From assembly GCA_038255685.1 (NCBI GenBank), contig JBBSLC010000059.1, forward strand, positions 1 through 16,973: a DNA stretch of 16,973 nucleotides, given 5' to 3'. Both the position numbers and the translations under genes were made by a program. Position 1 is the stretch's first letter. Every line of letters begins with the position of its first letter. The notes beneath the pieces were generated by a model. The model was not told the DNA's origin, searched no databases, and saw only the letters and a program-made list of their open reading frames with translations. The DNA comes from CADCSY01 sp038255685. GTDB lineage: Bacteria > Actinomycetota > Acidimicrobiia > Acidimicrobiales > CADCSY01. Below, in pieces: positions 4,884 to 14,218 of this stretch.

Positions 4884-7832
4884 TCAGGCGGTGGCGTCCT
4901 CGGCGGTGGTCGTGGTGGTGCTGGCACCGGCGGCGGACTGGGCACGGGCGACGAACCCTTCGGCTTCTCCGACCTTCTCCTGGTAGAGGCCGAGGTCACC
5001 GTCCTCCAGCGCTGCGGTTGCGTCGTCGAACGCACGGGCGGCGGCAGCGAGGAGCGACGGCACGTCATCGCCTGGCTCGACAGGAGGCGTGGTGGTCGGC
5101 GGGTCCTCCTCGTCGTCCTCGGCCGGCGGGTCGTCCGGCTCCTCACCCGCCTCGTCCTGCACGGCCTCGAGCGTCTCTGGCGCAGATCCGAACAGGGAGA
5201 CGAGCGACTCCTGGAGCGTCGCTTCGACCGCCACGTTGCCCTCGTAGACGACGATCACGCGCTCGAGCTCGGGCACCGGGTTCGAGGTCGCCGACACGTA
5301 GAGCGGCCGCACGTACATGATCGACTCGTCGATCGGGATGAGCAGCAGGTTCCCGTACTCGAGGTCGGAGCCCTCCTGCCCGAGCAGGGTCTGCAGCTCC
5401 GCCACCTCGGGGTTCGACGAGATGGTGCCGCCGATCAGCACGGGCCCCTCGGGCAGGTTGCTCCGCGGCAACACGAACGACCGCAGCTGTCCGTAGCTCT
5501 CGGGATCGCTGCTCGCGGTCATGAAGGCGGTCAGGAGCCGCCCCGAGTCGTCCTCGGACGCGGGGACGAACGGCCGGAGCATCAGGAACTCCCGCTCCTC
5601 CTCACCCGGCAGGCGCAGCAGCTGGTAGTAGGGCTCGAAGCGCTCGGCGCGCCCTGGTCCGGTCGGAAGCCCCGTCGTCGGGTCGAGCGTCTGGCTGGAG
5701 GGAGCGAACTCGTTGCCCGGTGACTGAGCGACGTCCCACGCGTCGTTCCGGTTCAAGAAGTCGTCGGGGTTGCTCACGTGGTACGGGCCCCACATGCTCG
5801 TCTGCACCCGGAAGAGGTCTTCGGGGTAGCGGAAGTGCGCGGCGAGCTCGTCTGAGACCTGGTCCCCGTCGGTGAACAGGTCGGGGACCGCCTGGCGGTA
5901 GGCAGCGACGACCGGGTCCTCGTCGTCGATCACGTAGAAGGTGACCGTGCCGTCGTAGGCGTCGACGACGGCCTTCACCGAGTTGCGCACGTAGTTGAAG
6001 CTGCCGCGGAGGTCAGCCCCCGCCGGCAGGTCGTTCGTCGTCGCCGTCTGGGCGTAGGGGTAGTTCGACGACGTGGTGTACATGTCCACGACGAAGACGA
6101 TCCGCCCGTCCAGCACGACCGGGTACGGGTCGGAGTCCAGCCGCAGGAACGGTGCGAGCGCGCTGACCCGCTCGACGACGTCTCGCTGGTAGAGGATCTT
6201 CGAGTCGGTCCGCAGGTTGCTCGAGATGAGCGGGTTGATGTCGCCGAAGCGCAGCGAGAAGGCGGCGCGTCGCAGGTACGAACCGATGCCGACGCCGTCG
6301 TCACCCTCGTAAGCGCGGAACTGGGTCTCGCCGGCGACGTCCTGGAAGTCGATCTCGGCGCGGTCGGTGCCGGTGATCACATAGCCGTCGAGGCCCTCGC
6401 CGACGTAGAGCGCAGGCTCCTCGAGGGGGATGTCGTCGTTCTGGCGGACCGGGATGTCCGACAGCAGCAACGACGGGCGACCGTTGGCCAGCTTGGCGTT
6501 GGCAGGCGAGAGCACCACGCCGTAGCCGTGGGTGTAGGCGAGCGTGCGCGCCTCCCACGACGTCTGCGGCACCCCACCGGAGTCGAGCTCGCGCGTCGAG
6601 ATCATCACCTGGGTCGTCTCGCCGTCGATGTCATAGCGGTCGACGTCCACATCGGGGATCTCGTAGAAGTCGCGGACGGACTGGACCTGGCGGTAGGTCT
6701 CGAGCAGCAGGTCCGGGTCCCACAGGCGCACGTTGCGCACGATGTCGGCGTTCTCATCGAGCGTGTCACCGGTGATGTCGCCGTCGTTGGCGAAGTCGTC
6801 GGTCCGCACGTCGTCGAGGCCGAACGCAGCGCGAGTGGCGTCGATGTTGCGCTGGATGAACGGGCGCTCGCGAGCGAGCTGGTCGGGGACGACCCTGAAG
6901 GTCTGGATGAACGCCGGGACGATCCCGCCGACGACGACGGCGACGATCGCCCACAGCCCGACACCGAGCGCGGGAAGCACCCAGCCCTGACGACGGATGT
7001 TGACGATGAACAAGACGAAGGCGGCGAGCGAGATGAGGATGAGCAGGTTCAGCGCGGGCAGCTGTGCGTTGACGTCGGTGTAGGTCGCACCCTCGACCGC
7101 ACCTCTCCCGGAGAAGTTGAGCTCGTAGCGAGCGAGGTAGTACCCCACGGCCCGGATGAGGGCGAGCAGGCCGAGCAGCACCGAGAGGTGCCCCTTGACC
7201 TGTCGGCTCACGCGCTGGCCAGGGGTCTGGGCCCGGATGCCGCCGTTGAGGTAGTGGGCGACCGCCGTGACGATGGCGATGATGATGACGCTGGCGAAGG
7301 CCCAGTCCACGACGAAGGTCAGGAACGGCAAGCGGAAGACGTAGAAGCCGATGTCCTCGCCGAACTGCGGGTCGGCGATCCCGAAGTCCTGGGCGTTGGT
7401 GAACAGGATCCAGCTCTCCCACTGACCTGACACCCCCGCACCGGCGATGACGGCGAAGAGGGCGGCGACGACGACCCGGACGAGGGTGGTCCGCCCACCG
7501 ATCAGCTCCCGGTACCGCTCGATGACCTCTTCCTCGGGGCCGACCGGTCGGAACGAGGGCGCCAGCTTGTCGGCGATGAGGAGGTTCACGTACAGCAGGA
7601 CGAAGAACACTGCGGTGAAGATCACGCCGAGGGCGACGCGGGCGGTGAGCACCCCCGTGAAGACGCTGCTGAAGTCGAGCGAGTCGAACCACAAGAAGTC
7701 GGTGTAGAAGCCAGCGATCCCCCGCAGCGACGTCAGCAGGAGGAACAGGGCGACGGCGAGGACGACCAGCCCCACCCGCCCTCGAGAACCGATCGACGGT
7801 CGCCGACGGGGCAGATCGGCCTGTGCTCGCAT
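4884..7832 (-). CDS. UPF0182 family large membrane protein
   Basis: The 982-residue protein is a full-length member of UPF0182 (COG1615; Rv3193c in M. tuberculosis). About seven membrane segments lie in the first third (near residues 18-37, 60-86, 117-133, 167-196, 217-232, 257-278 and 286-305). The family landmark FYTDFLWFDSL lies after the first. A large extracytoplasmic region follows, with conserved stretches such as PFIQRNIDATRAAFGL, YTHGYGVVLSPAN and SYLRRAAFSLRFGD. The end is Ala/Glu-rich with a short poly-Thr run. The function of the family is unknown; an envelope role is usually assumed. ATG 7832 is chosen because it begins the conserved N-terminus, and it lies 10 nt after the stop of the DivIVA-domain gene, so translation is probably coupled. 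The frame stays open to 8390 by chance, antisense to nothing useful. Confidence 0.95.
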   Translation of the reverse strand: MRAQADLPRRRPSIGSRGRVGLVVLAVALFLLLTSLRGIAGFYTDFLWFDSLDFSSVFTGVLTARVALGVIFTAVFFVLLYVNLLIADKLAPSFRPVGPEEEVIERYRELIGGRTTLVRVVVAALFAVIAGAGVSGQWESWILFTNAQDFGIADPQFGEDIGFYVFRLPFLTFVVDWAFASVIIIAIVTAVAHYLNGGIRAQTPGQRVSRQVKGHLSVLLGLLALIRAVGYYLARYELNFSGRGAVEGATYTDVNAQLPALNLLILISLAAFVLFIVNIRRQGWVLPALGVGLWAIVAVVVGGIVPAFIQTFRVVPDQLARERPFIQRNIDATRAAFGLDDVRTDDFANDGDITGDTLDENADIVRNVRLWDPDLLLETYRQVQSVRDFYEIPDVDVDRYDIDGETTQVMISTRELDSGGVPQTSWEARTLAYTHGYGVVLSPANAKLANGRPSLLLSDIPVRQNDDIPLEEPALYVGEGLDGYVITGTDRAEIDFQDVAGETQFRAYEGDDGVGIGSYLRRAAFSLRFGDINPLISSNLRTDSKILYQRDVVERVSALAPFLRLDSDPYPVVLDGRIVFVVDMYTTSSNYPYAQTATTNDLPAGADLRGSFNYVRNSVKAVVDAYDGTVTFYVIDDEDPVVAAYRQAVPDLFTDGDQVSDELAAHFRYPEDLFRVQTSMWGPYHVSNPDDFLNRNDAWDVAQSPGNEFAPSSQTLDPTTGLPTGPGRAERFEPYYQLLRLPGEEEREFLMLRPFVPASEDDSGRLLTAFMTASSDPESYGQLRSFVLPRSNLPEGPVLIGGTISSNPEVAELQTLLGQEGSDLEYGNLLLIPIDESIMYVRPLYVSATSNPVPELERVIVVYEGNVAVEATLQESLVSLFGSAPETLEAVQDEAGEEPDDPPAEDDEEDPPTTTPPVEPGDDVPSLLAAAARAFDDATAALEDGDLGLYQEKVGEAEGFVARAQSAAGASTTTTTAEDATA

Positions 7833-7842
7833 GGGGACGAAC

Positions 7843-10026
7843 CTAGTTGGCGGCCGGGAGGACCAAGCAGCGGCAACCGGCGTGCGCCGGGGGGTGGATC
7901 GGGCCCGTCGGGAACGGCTCGCCCTTGGGCGTCGGACCCGCGAGTGCGTTGTCGGCGCAGTCTGGCGAGCACCCTGCCTCGGGGTCCACGACCCATCGGA
8001 GGGGCCCACTGCCCGCAGCCTGGAACGCGCCTTCGGCGTGCGCAGCGAGGACGTGGTGCCTGGCGAGCGGCTCGGCACGAGACGTCTTCCACTCGCGATA
8101 GGCGCCGGAGAGCGACTCGTTCGCCACGGCCTCGTCGCCGCCCGCTTCCTCGAGGGCGTGCTCGAGACGAGGGCGCAGCCCGGCGACCACCTCACGCCCG
8201 AGCGACGCAAGCACCTCGCCGAGGTCCACGGCGTCCTCGACGCCGGCACCGGCGGCGCCTGCAGCAGCGAGCGGCTCGACGCCGACCGCCCGGTACCTCG
8301 CCTCGTGGTCCGCTGCTGCCGGCAGGAGCACGTCGAGGTCCGGCACACCCCTCGCCCGCCTGAGCGCGTCGAGCAGCTCGTTCTGCTCATCGGCCAGCGC
8401 CCGCTTGAGCGCCTTGGTCAGCGACCGCTCGTGCGCCTCGAGCGCTGCGTCACGCTGCTCGAACACCGTGGCCAGCGCTCCCGCGTCGCCGAGCTCGACA
8501 CCGTCTTCGGGTGCTTCGTCGGACGCCTCCGCTGGCGGCGAACCTGCGACGTCCACGTCGCCACCGACGGTCCCCTCGCCGTCCGCACCGTCCGGGTCCG
8601 TCGCGCTCGTGGCGAGGACGTCGGTCGCGTGTGCGACCGACGCAGCGCGCGTCGCCCGGATGCGGGCGAACACATCGTCGACCGCACCCTTGGCCTCGCC
8701 GACCTCGTCTTCTCCCCCGGAACCGGTGACGAGCGTGAGCGACGGCGGCACCTCGCCATCCGGCTCGGAGGGAGCGAGCTCGTCCGCAGCGCCTCCGGCG
8801 CCCGCCGGCGGCTCCACGACAGGCTCCTCACCCGAGGTGTCTGGTCCGGCGGCGTCGTGATCGGGCGCGGGCGACTCAGGCGCGAGCGGCTCGACAGCAG
8901 GCTCGACCACCGGGCTCGCCGGCGGGTCGTTCGGGATGAGGCGGACCCCTTCACCTTCGCTGCCGACGTCCACCACCCCCACCGTCGCCGGCGCACCGCG
9001 CTTCTTGCGCCGCCGCAGCGAGGGCCGCTGCTCCTGCGACGACGGACCCTGCGGGGCGGAGGACTCGGCTGGCGGTGCCGGCGCGCTCGCCAGTGCCTCG
9101 ACGACCTCAGCGAAGGTCTGGTCCGGACGGTCTGGCGACGGCGTCGCCTCGACGTCAGCCGAGGCGCCAGCGGTCGCCTCGTCGTCCGGATCGGTGCCCG
9201 CCTCAGCCGACCCGAGGTGGGGCGGGACGACCAGCCCGGCGTCCACCGCAGCGCGGACCTCGACCTCGAGCGCCTCGACGGTGAGCTCGGGCTCGGCCGC
9301 CACCCGCAGCCCCGCCGTCTCAGCCGCAGCCCTGGCCTCGGGCTCGGAGACCACGAGCTCGGCCACGGCCTCGTCGAGCGCTGCCTGGACGGCCCTGCAG
9401 GCCTCGAGCAGCCGGTCACGACCAGCCCGAAGCTGCTCGAGCTGCTGCTGGCCCGCCCTGCGCCGGCGAGCCAGGTCCTTCAGGATCCGCTCGCGGACGA
9501 CCTGCGCCTCACCCACCATCTGGCGACCGTGCTCCTTGGCAGCGTCGATCGTCGCCGTCGCCGCCGCCTCGGCCTCGGTGCGCCTGGCGGCCACGTCGCG
9601 CACCGCTTCGTCGACGATCGCCGCGGCTGCCCTCTCCGCCTCTGCGGTCCGGTCGGCGAGGACGGTGCTCGCCTCCTCTCGCAAGCGCGTCGCGTCGTCC
9701 CCGGCCTCTCTGAGCAGCCGGGCGACCTGCTCCTCCGCCCGGCCGCGGATCTCCGAGGCCGCCTCCCGAGCGGCGTGCAGCACCTTTGCGGTCTCGTGGC
9801 CGAGGGCGTTCTCGAGCTCGGTCTCACCGATCTCGGTGGGGACCGCTCGCGCGTCTGCTGCGACGAGACGCTCCTCGAGGGAGCGCTCGCGGGTCTGGAG
9901 CGCCGCCAGCTCTGCGGCGAGGCGACCGAGGAACGAGCGGACCTCGTGCTGGTCAAAGCCTCGAAAGCTGGTGGCAAAGTCCTTGCGGGCGACCTCGTCG
10001 GCGCCGAACACACGCGACTCGGGCAT
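7843..10026 (-). CDS. DivIVA-domain protein with a C-terminal phage-MuF-like Cys/His segment
   Basis: The 727-residue protein has three parts. Residues 10-45 (ARKDFATSFRGFDQHEVRSF) match the DivIVA N-terminal motif, which in DivIVA/Wag31 binds curved membrane. Residues 45-250 are long coiled coil. Residues 285-510 are Pro/Ala/Glu/Asp-rich and probably disordered, with a basic RRRKKRG patch. Residues 530-727 are helical and end in a Cys/His module: Cys686-x3-Cys690, then KGEPFPTG, His711-x3-His715-x2-Cys718-x-Cys720. This ending resembles the C-terminus of phage Mu gpF-like minor head proteins and looks able to bind zinc. ATG 10026 has no Shine-Dalgarno but sits 7 nt after TACGAT. It lies between the FecR-like and UPF0182 genes on one strand. 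A role in organising polar or septal envelope growth is inference. Confidence 0.82.
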   Translation of the reverse strand: MPESRVFGADEVARKDFATSFRGFDQHEVRSFLGRLAAELAALQTRERSLEERLVAADARAVPTEIGETELENALGHETAKVLHAAREAASEIRGRAEEQVARLLREAGDDATRLREEASTVLADRTAEAERAAAAIVDEAVRDVAARRTEAEAAATATIDAAKEHGRQMVGEAQVVRERILKDLARRRRAGQQQLEQLRAGRDRLLEACRAVQAALDEAVAELVVSEPEARAAAETAGLRVAAEPELTVEALEVEVRAAVDAGLVVPPHLGSAEAGTDPDDEATAGASADVEATPSPDRPDQTFAEVVEALASAPAPPAESSAPQGPSSQEQRPSLRRRKKRGAPATVGVVDVGSEGEGVRLIPNDPPASPVVEPAVEPLAPESPAPDHDAAGPDTSGEEPVVEPPAGAGGAADELAPSEPDGEVPPSLTLVTGSGGEDEVGEAKGAVDDVFARIRATRAASVAHATDVLATSATDPDGADGEGTVGGDVDVAGSPPAEASDEAPEDGVELGDAGALATVFEQRDAALEAHERSLTKALKRALADEQNELLDALRRARGVPDLDVLLPAAADHEARYRAVGVEPLAAAGAAGAGVEDAVDLGEVLASLGREVVAGLRPRLEHALEEAGGDEAVANESLSGAYREWKTSRAEPLARHHVLAAHAEGAFQAAGSGPLRWVVDPEAGCSPDCADNALAGPTPKGEPFPTGPIHPPAHAGCRCLVLPAAN

Positions 10027-10033
10027 GGCGACG

Positions 10034-10039
10034 ATCGTA
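10034..10039 (-). promoter_or_regulatory. -10-like hexamer for the DivIVA-domain gene
   Basis: On the minus strand TACGAT ends 7 nt before ATG 10026, and no ribosome-binding site is present, which fits leaderless transcription from within the 101-bp gap. No matching -35 is seen. Confidence 0.35.
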
Positions 10040-10097
10040 CGACGACCACCCCGTCAGGCGGGGGACCACCGTCGGGCCATCCCTGCCCTCGGCGCGC

Positions 10098-10120
10098 CCG
10101 GTCGGGCTGTCGACGACCGG
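10098..10120 (-). other. Hairpin between the FecR-like and DivIVA-domain genes
   Basis: CCGGTCG (10098-10104) and CGACCGG (10114-10120) form a 7-bp stem with a 9-nt loop just after the FecR-like stop codon. No T-run follows, so it is at best a weak terminator or an RNA-stability element. Confidence 0.25.
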
Positions 10121-10127
10121 TCGAGGC

Positions 10128-11531
10128 TCAACCGAGCAGCGAGCCCACCGCATCTGTGAGCACGGCGTCAGCGGTGTCCTCCTGGCCCCCGAGGATGCCG
10201 CTGAAGAGCTCCTCGACGGGATCGAGCAGTGGTGCGAGCGGCTCGACGACTGGGGCGAGGGGCGCCACCGCCGGTTCGAGGGCCTCCCCGACAGGATCGA
10301 GGACGGGGGCGAGCGGACCCACCACCGGATCGAGGGGCTCCACCACCGGATCGAGCGGCTCCACCACCGGATCGAGGGGCTCCACGACCGGATCGAGGGG
10401 CTCCACGACTGGATCCAGAGGAGACGGGGCGGGCGGCGAGACGTCCTCCGGCGCCGGCGGAACGGGCGTCGTCGGGTTCTCGACACCGTCGCCGTCTGCC
10501 GAGCCGGCATCGGCGAAGGGACCGCTGTCCGTCGCCGCGAGCGCAAGGCTCTCGGGGCTGAAGAGGAGCGGCGCATCGGCGATGGCGTCGTCCACGGTCT
10601 CGAGCAGGGGGTCCTCGACCACACCCTGGTCGAGCGCGACGATCCCCCAGCGGGCTCCCTGGTTCCGGAACGAGAAGGTCGATCGCCAGCGATCGGCGAA
10701 GCCGCCCTCGTCACCGGCGAGCACGATCGCAGCACCGACCAGCAGCTCTCCCGGCGTCTGCGCGTCGTCGAGGAGACCCGGTCCGAACGCCGACTCGTCG
10801 CCGAGGGCGGGCAGCACGTCGACGAGGAAGCCGCCGTCGTCTGCCCCGCCGTCACCGAGGGAGCTGGTGAAGCCGATCGAACGGGCCTCGAGAGATTCGC
10901 CCAGCTCGATGGCGGACCCGAGGTAGCGCAGGTCCCACGGATCGGGCGAGTCGGGGTCGTAGTCGAGCGGCTCGGGACGTGCGGGGACCGCGCCGAGGGT
11001 CGCCACGGTCGCCTGTCGCAGCGCCGGCACGCCGTCGGGCAGCGATCGACCGCCGGAGGTCAGGCCGACGAGGCCCTCGTACACCGCGACGGAGGCTCCC
11101 GTCGTTCGGGAGAGCCGAGCAGCGCCGCTGGCGAGGCCGACCTCGGCCACGCCCACGACCACGCTCGCGGCGGTCGGCGCAGCGAGCAGGGCATCGCCGC
11201 CGAGCAGCTCGACCGGTTCACCGACCTCGACCTCTGAGTCCGACGCCCCCCCACGTCCTTCTCGCAGCTCGAGTGCTGCAGCACCCCCCAGCGCGAGCAC
11301 CCCGGAACCTTCGACGAGCTGCACCACATCGCCGTCGGAGAGCCGATGGCGGCCAGCCTCGAGCTCCTCGCGGCTGCCGTCGACGATCAGCACGGCGCGC
11401 CCGTCGAGGTCGAGCGTGCCGGCGGCGAGGGGTCCGTCGTCGACCTCGCCGACGCCGAAGACGAGTGCCGCCACGGCGACGAGCGCGACGACGGCGACCA
11501 CGCCTGCGAGCACCGTCCGGCGAGGGCTCAC
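10128..11531 (-). CDS. Membrane-anchored FecR-like protein with proline-rich heptad repeats
   Basis: The 467-residue protein starts with a single membrane segment after MSPRR (about residues 7-27), acting as an anchor or uncleaved signal. Residues 40-180 look like a FecR-type beta domain (LSDGDVVQLVEGSGVLALGGAAALELREG, then SVAVYEGLVGLTSGG). A region with PALRQATVATLG and DPWDLRYLGSAIELGESLEARS follows, then a Pro/Ala linker and PLDPVVE heptads (371-405, decaying to about 440), ending in a short amphipathic tail. FecR domains usually act outside the membrane and pass signals to a partner. The GTG start (11529-11531) overlaps the histidine kinase TGA by 4 nt, so coupled translation and a partnership with that kinase are likely. 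The exact fold assignment is moderate. Confidence 0.75.
   Translation of the reverse strand: MSPRRTVLAGVVAVVALVAVAALVFGVGEVDDGPLAAGTLDLDGRAVLIVDGSREELEAGRHRLSDGDVVQLVEGSGVLALGGAAALELREGRGGASDSEVEVGEPVELLGGDALLAAPTAASVVVGVAEVGLASGAARLSRTTGASVAVYEGLVGLTSGGRSLPDGVPALRQATVATLGAVPARPEPLDYDPDSPDPWDLRYLGSAIELGESLEARSIGFTSSLGDGGADDGGFLVDVLPALGDESAFGPGLLDDAQTPGELLVGAAIVLAGDEGGFADRWRSTFSFRNQGARWGIVALDQGVVEDPLLETVDDAIADAPLLFSPESLALAATDSGPFADAGSADGDGVENPTTPVPPAPEDVSPPAPSPLDPVVEPLDPVVEPLDPVVEPLDPVVEPLDPVVGPLAPVLDPVGEALEPAVAPLAPVVEPLAPLLDPVEELFSGILGGQEDTADAVLTDAVGSLLG
10212..10421 (-). repeat. 21-bp tandem repeat encoding PLDPVVE heptads
   Basis: Five units of about 21 bp at 10317-10421 encode four PLDPVVE and one PLDPVVG, with only a few synonymous differences, followed by degenerate PLxPVxx units to 10212. 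The near-identity of the DNA suggests recent expansion by slippage or unequal exchange. The protein segment would be an extended rod. Confidence 0.85.
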
Positions 11532-14218
11532 GTCCTTCGCTCCGTCGTGGAGCGTCGCGACCGCGGCCGGGGCGCGGCCGCCCTGGCCTTCCTCGGCGCT
11601 CCAGCGCCGGGTGTGGTCGTGTCGGAGGGGATCGTCACCGTCACCAGCGTGCCTCGTCCTGGCTCAGATGTCACTGCCAGGGCTCCGTCATGGGCGTCGA
11701 CGATGTGCTGGACGAAGGGCAGCCCGAGGCCGAGACCCCCGAAGGAGCGCGTGGCCGAGCCGTCTCCCTGGGCGAACTGGCCGAAGATGCCCGACATCGC
11801 CGTGCCCTCGATGCCGACACCCCGGTCGGCAACCGACAGCTCCACGGCCGTCCCGTCAGCGGTCGCGCGCCCCTCGAGCGAGATGGGCCCTCCGCCCGGT
11901 GAGTACTTGCGTGCGTTGTCGACGAGCTCGTCGAGCGCCAGCTGGAGGTAGCGGCGGTCGACGAGAGCAGCAGGCGTCGAGCGGCCCACCCGGACGGACA
12001 GCGGGTGGGCATCCGAGAGCTGCGGGGACCAGCGGCGCTCGACGTCCTCGAGGATCTCACGCACCGCCACGGGCTCGGTCCGCAGCTCGACCTGTCCCGA
12101 CGACACGGTGGCGAAGTTCACGAGCTGGCCGATGACACGTTCGAGCTGCGATGCGCCGAGGAGGATGTCCTCGGCGAAGCGACGGGCCTGGGGCACCGTC
12201 AGCTTCCGGTGGACCATGATCCCGGCGTAGCCCTTGATCGGGGTGAGCGGCGTCTTCAGCTCATGGCTGATGTTGGAGAGGAAGTCGGTCCGCATGCGTT
12301 CGAGCGCACGCTCGCGCCGCATGTCGCGCAGCACGACCACCCCGCCGTCGATCTCGCCCTCGGGCCCCCTGACCGCACCACCGGAGACGGCGACCGGCAC
12401 CTCGGTGCCGTCGTGCTGGACGATCGTGGCCGTCGTGCTCCACGGTTCGATGCGCGGCTTGCGCAGCCACTCGGTGAGATCTTCGCCCTTCGGCCCGACG
12501 ATGGAGAGCGACCCCACCTCCCGGTCGCGGATGGCCGGTGCCGCGACCTCGAAGAGCTCCTCGGCGGCGGCGTTGAAGTCGGTCACCCGTCCGTTGCCGT
12601 CCACCGCCATGAGGGCTTCGCCCATGCCGGCGACCACGGCTTCGAGGCGGCCACGCAGGCGCGCCTCGTCGGCTGCGGCCGCCCGGAGGTCACCCGTCAT
12701 CGCACGGATGGAGCCGGACATCTGGTCGAAGGCGGTGCCGAGCACGCCGAGCTCGTCCACGCGATCGACGTTGGCCTCGGCGCTGAGGTCGCCGGCGCGG
12801 ATCTGGCCGGCCGCCGCGGTGAGCCGACGCAGGCCTGCGCCGATCCGCTCTCCGACGAGTGCGGCGAGGAGCGTGGCGAGCAGGGCGGCACCGAGTGCGA
12901 CGAGGAACAGCGTCCGGAACAGCGACTCCCTCGTGCTGTCGACCAGGCTCGTGGGTGCGCTGGTGACGATCGCCAGGACCGGCCGCTCGCCAGCGAGGAC
13001 AGGAGCACCGGCGAGCAGCCGGTCGCCGACCATGCGCCTGGTGTCCGTCGCCCCGGCGAGGACCTCCCTCGCGACCTCGAGCGCAGCGGCGTCGCTCCCG
13101 AAGCCTGGCGAGCGGCTGTAGACCCGATCGCCAGCGATGAGCGCCAGCGCGACGTCCTCGTCGAGGCTGCTGCGAGCCGTCAGGTAGGCGTCGTCCAGCG
13201 GCTCGGACGCGTAGACGACCCCGACGAAGCTCCGCCCGGGCAGGTTCAACAAGATCGGCGCGACGGCGATGGCGACGGCGGCGTCGCCGACGATGCCAGG
13301 TGTCACCTCCTGACGGCGGGCCTGCAGCGCAGCGCGGACCGCCGCGCTGCCGCTGATCTCGGCCTGCAGGTTGTTGGCGTCGGGGGCGGCTGGGTCGACG
13401 ATGGTGGCGCCCCCCTCGGCCACGAACGCGAGTCGGCTGCCCGCGTTGAGCAGGTCCCCGACGAGGGTGCCGAGGTCCGCCTGCACGCTCACCGCCGCCT
13501 GCACGCCCGCCTCCGAGGACGGCGCTGCGTTGAGCGTCACCAGCCGCTGGGCCGCACCGGCGTCGCGGCTGGAGCCGAGGACGAGTGCACCGATGCGCGC
13601 GTTCAGGCTCGCCGACGCCTGCTGCAGCCCGACGAAGCCGGCCTCGGCCTCGGCCCTCGTCGCGACGCGCGTGAGCGCTTCCTCCTGCACGTTGTCGACC
13701 ACGACGGCCGACAACGTCACCGACACCGCCAGCACGACGACCAGCACGGTGCCCGCCGCGCTGGCGGCGACGCGTGCGGGGATGGAGCGGCGGGTGGCGC
13801 CGACGAGGGAGGTCGCGATGCCCGCCGCCCCGATCACCCGGGCGACGTCGACCAGCTGGAGGTCGACCTCGACGCTGGCGAGGACGACCACCTCTGCTGC
13901 GGTGAGGAACGCGGCAGCGCCCCACAGCCAGCGGCGGGCAGCAGGATCGTTGCGAGCGCCGAGCGTGCCGACCAGGATGCCGGCGATTCCTGCGAGGCGG
14001 GGGGCCGCCGACGCCGCTGCACCGTCTTCGACGAGCAGCGAGCCGTGCAGGAACGCTGCGGCGGCGACGGCGAGGAAGCCGAAGGAGAGCGCTGCCCGAG
14101 CGCGCTGGTCGCCGGCGACGAGCTCGGCGCGGACCGCCACCACGGCGAACCCGGCGAGCGCGGCGAGGAAGAGGGTGAACTCAGCCGCGAAGGCGAGCTG
14201 GTCGACGCCTGCGCTCAA
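11528..14218 (-). CDS. Multi-pass sensor histidine kinase with HAMP and PAS domains
   Basis: Counting from a TTG start at 14218 the protein has 896 residues. Residues 8-175 hold about six membrane segments; 176-434 form an extracytoplasmic sensor region of the double-Cache/CHASE type; 435-456 is a further membrane helix; 455-507 is HAMP (ERIGAGLRRLTAAAGQIRAGDL); 524-634 is PAS (LMAVDGNGRVTDFNAAAEELF). HisKA carries His652 in FLSNISHELKTPLTPIKGY, and the ATPase domain has the N-box Asn768 (ELVDNARKYS), DRGVGIE and GGLGLGLP. The TTG is preferred over GTG 14236 because GGGGGGAGG lies 7 nt upstream of it and nothing suitable precedes the GTG. The C-terminal tail is Arg/Ala-rich. No response regulator is in the window, so the kinase is an orphan here; its partner may be encoded elsewhere. 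Confidence 0.92.
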   Translation of the reverse strand: MSAGVDQLAFAAEFTLFLAALAGFAVVAVRAELVAGDQRARAALSFGFLAVAAAAFLHGSLLVEDGAAASAAPRLAGIAGILVGTLGARNDPAARRWLWGAAAFLTAAEVVVLASVEVDLQLVDVARVIGAAGIATSLVGATRRSIPARVAASAAGTVLVVVLAVSVTLSAVVVDNVQEEALTRVATRAEAEAGFVGLQQASASLNARIGALVLGSSRDAGAAQRLVTLNAAPSSEAGVQAAVSVQADLGTLVGDLLNAGSRLAFVAEGGATIVDPAAPDANNLQAEISGSAAVRAALQARRQEVTPGIVGDAAVAIAVAPILLNLPGRSFVGVVYASEPLDDAYLTARSSLDEDVALALIAGDRVYSRSPGFGSDAAALEVAREVLAGATDTRRMVGDRLLAGAPVLAGERPVLAIVTSAPTSLVDSTRESLFRTLFLVALGAALLATLLAALVGERIGAGLRRLTAAAGQIRAGDLSAEANVDRVDELGVLGTAFDQMSGSIRAMTGDLRAAAADEARLRGRLEAVVAGMGEALMAVDGNGRVTDFNAAAEELFEVAAPAIRDREVGSLSIVGPKGEDLTEWLRKPRIEPWSTTATIVQHDGTEVPVAVSGGAVRGPEGEIDGGVVVLRDMRRERALERMRTDFLSNISHELKTPLTPIKGYAGIMVHRKLTVPQARRFAEDILLGASQLERVIGQLVNFATVSSGQVELRTEPVAVREILEDVERRWSPQLSDAHPLSVRVGRSTPAALVDRRYLQLALDELVDNARKYSPGGGPISLEGRATADGTAVELSVADRGVGIEGTAMSGIFGQFAQGDGSATRSFGGLGLGLPFVQHIVDAHDGALAVTSEPGRGTLVTVTIPSDTTTPGAGAPRKARAAAPRPRSRRSTTERRT

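Noticed and set aside
10317..10421. Regularly spaced repeats that could look like a CRISPR array
   Set aside because: Units are contiguous 21-bp in-frame coding repeats without unique spacers, inside a good gene.
7831..10926. A 1031-codon open frame on the plus strand
   Set aside because: It is Arg/Gly/Ser-rich, lacks domains and is antisense to the DivIVA-domain and FecR-like genes, whose products show clear motifs. Long antisense frames are usual in DNA this GC-rich.
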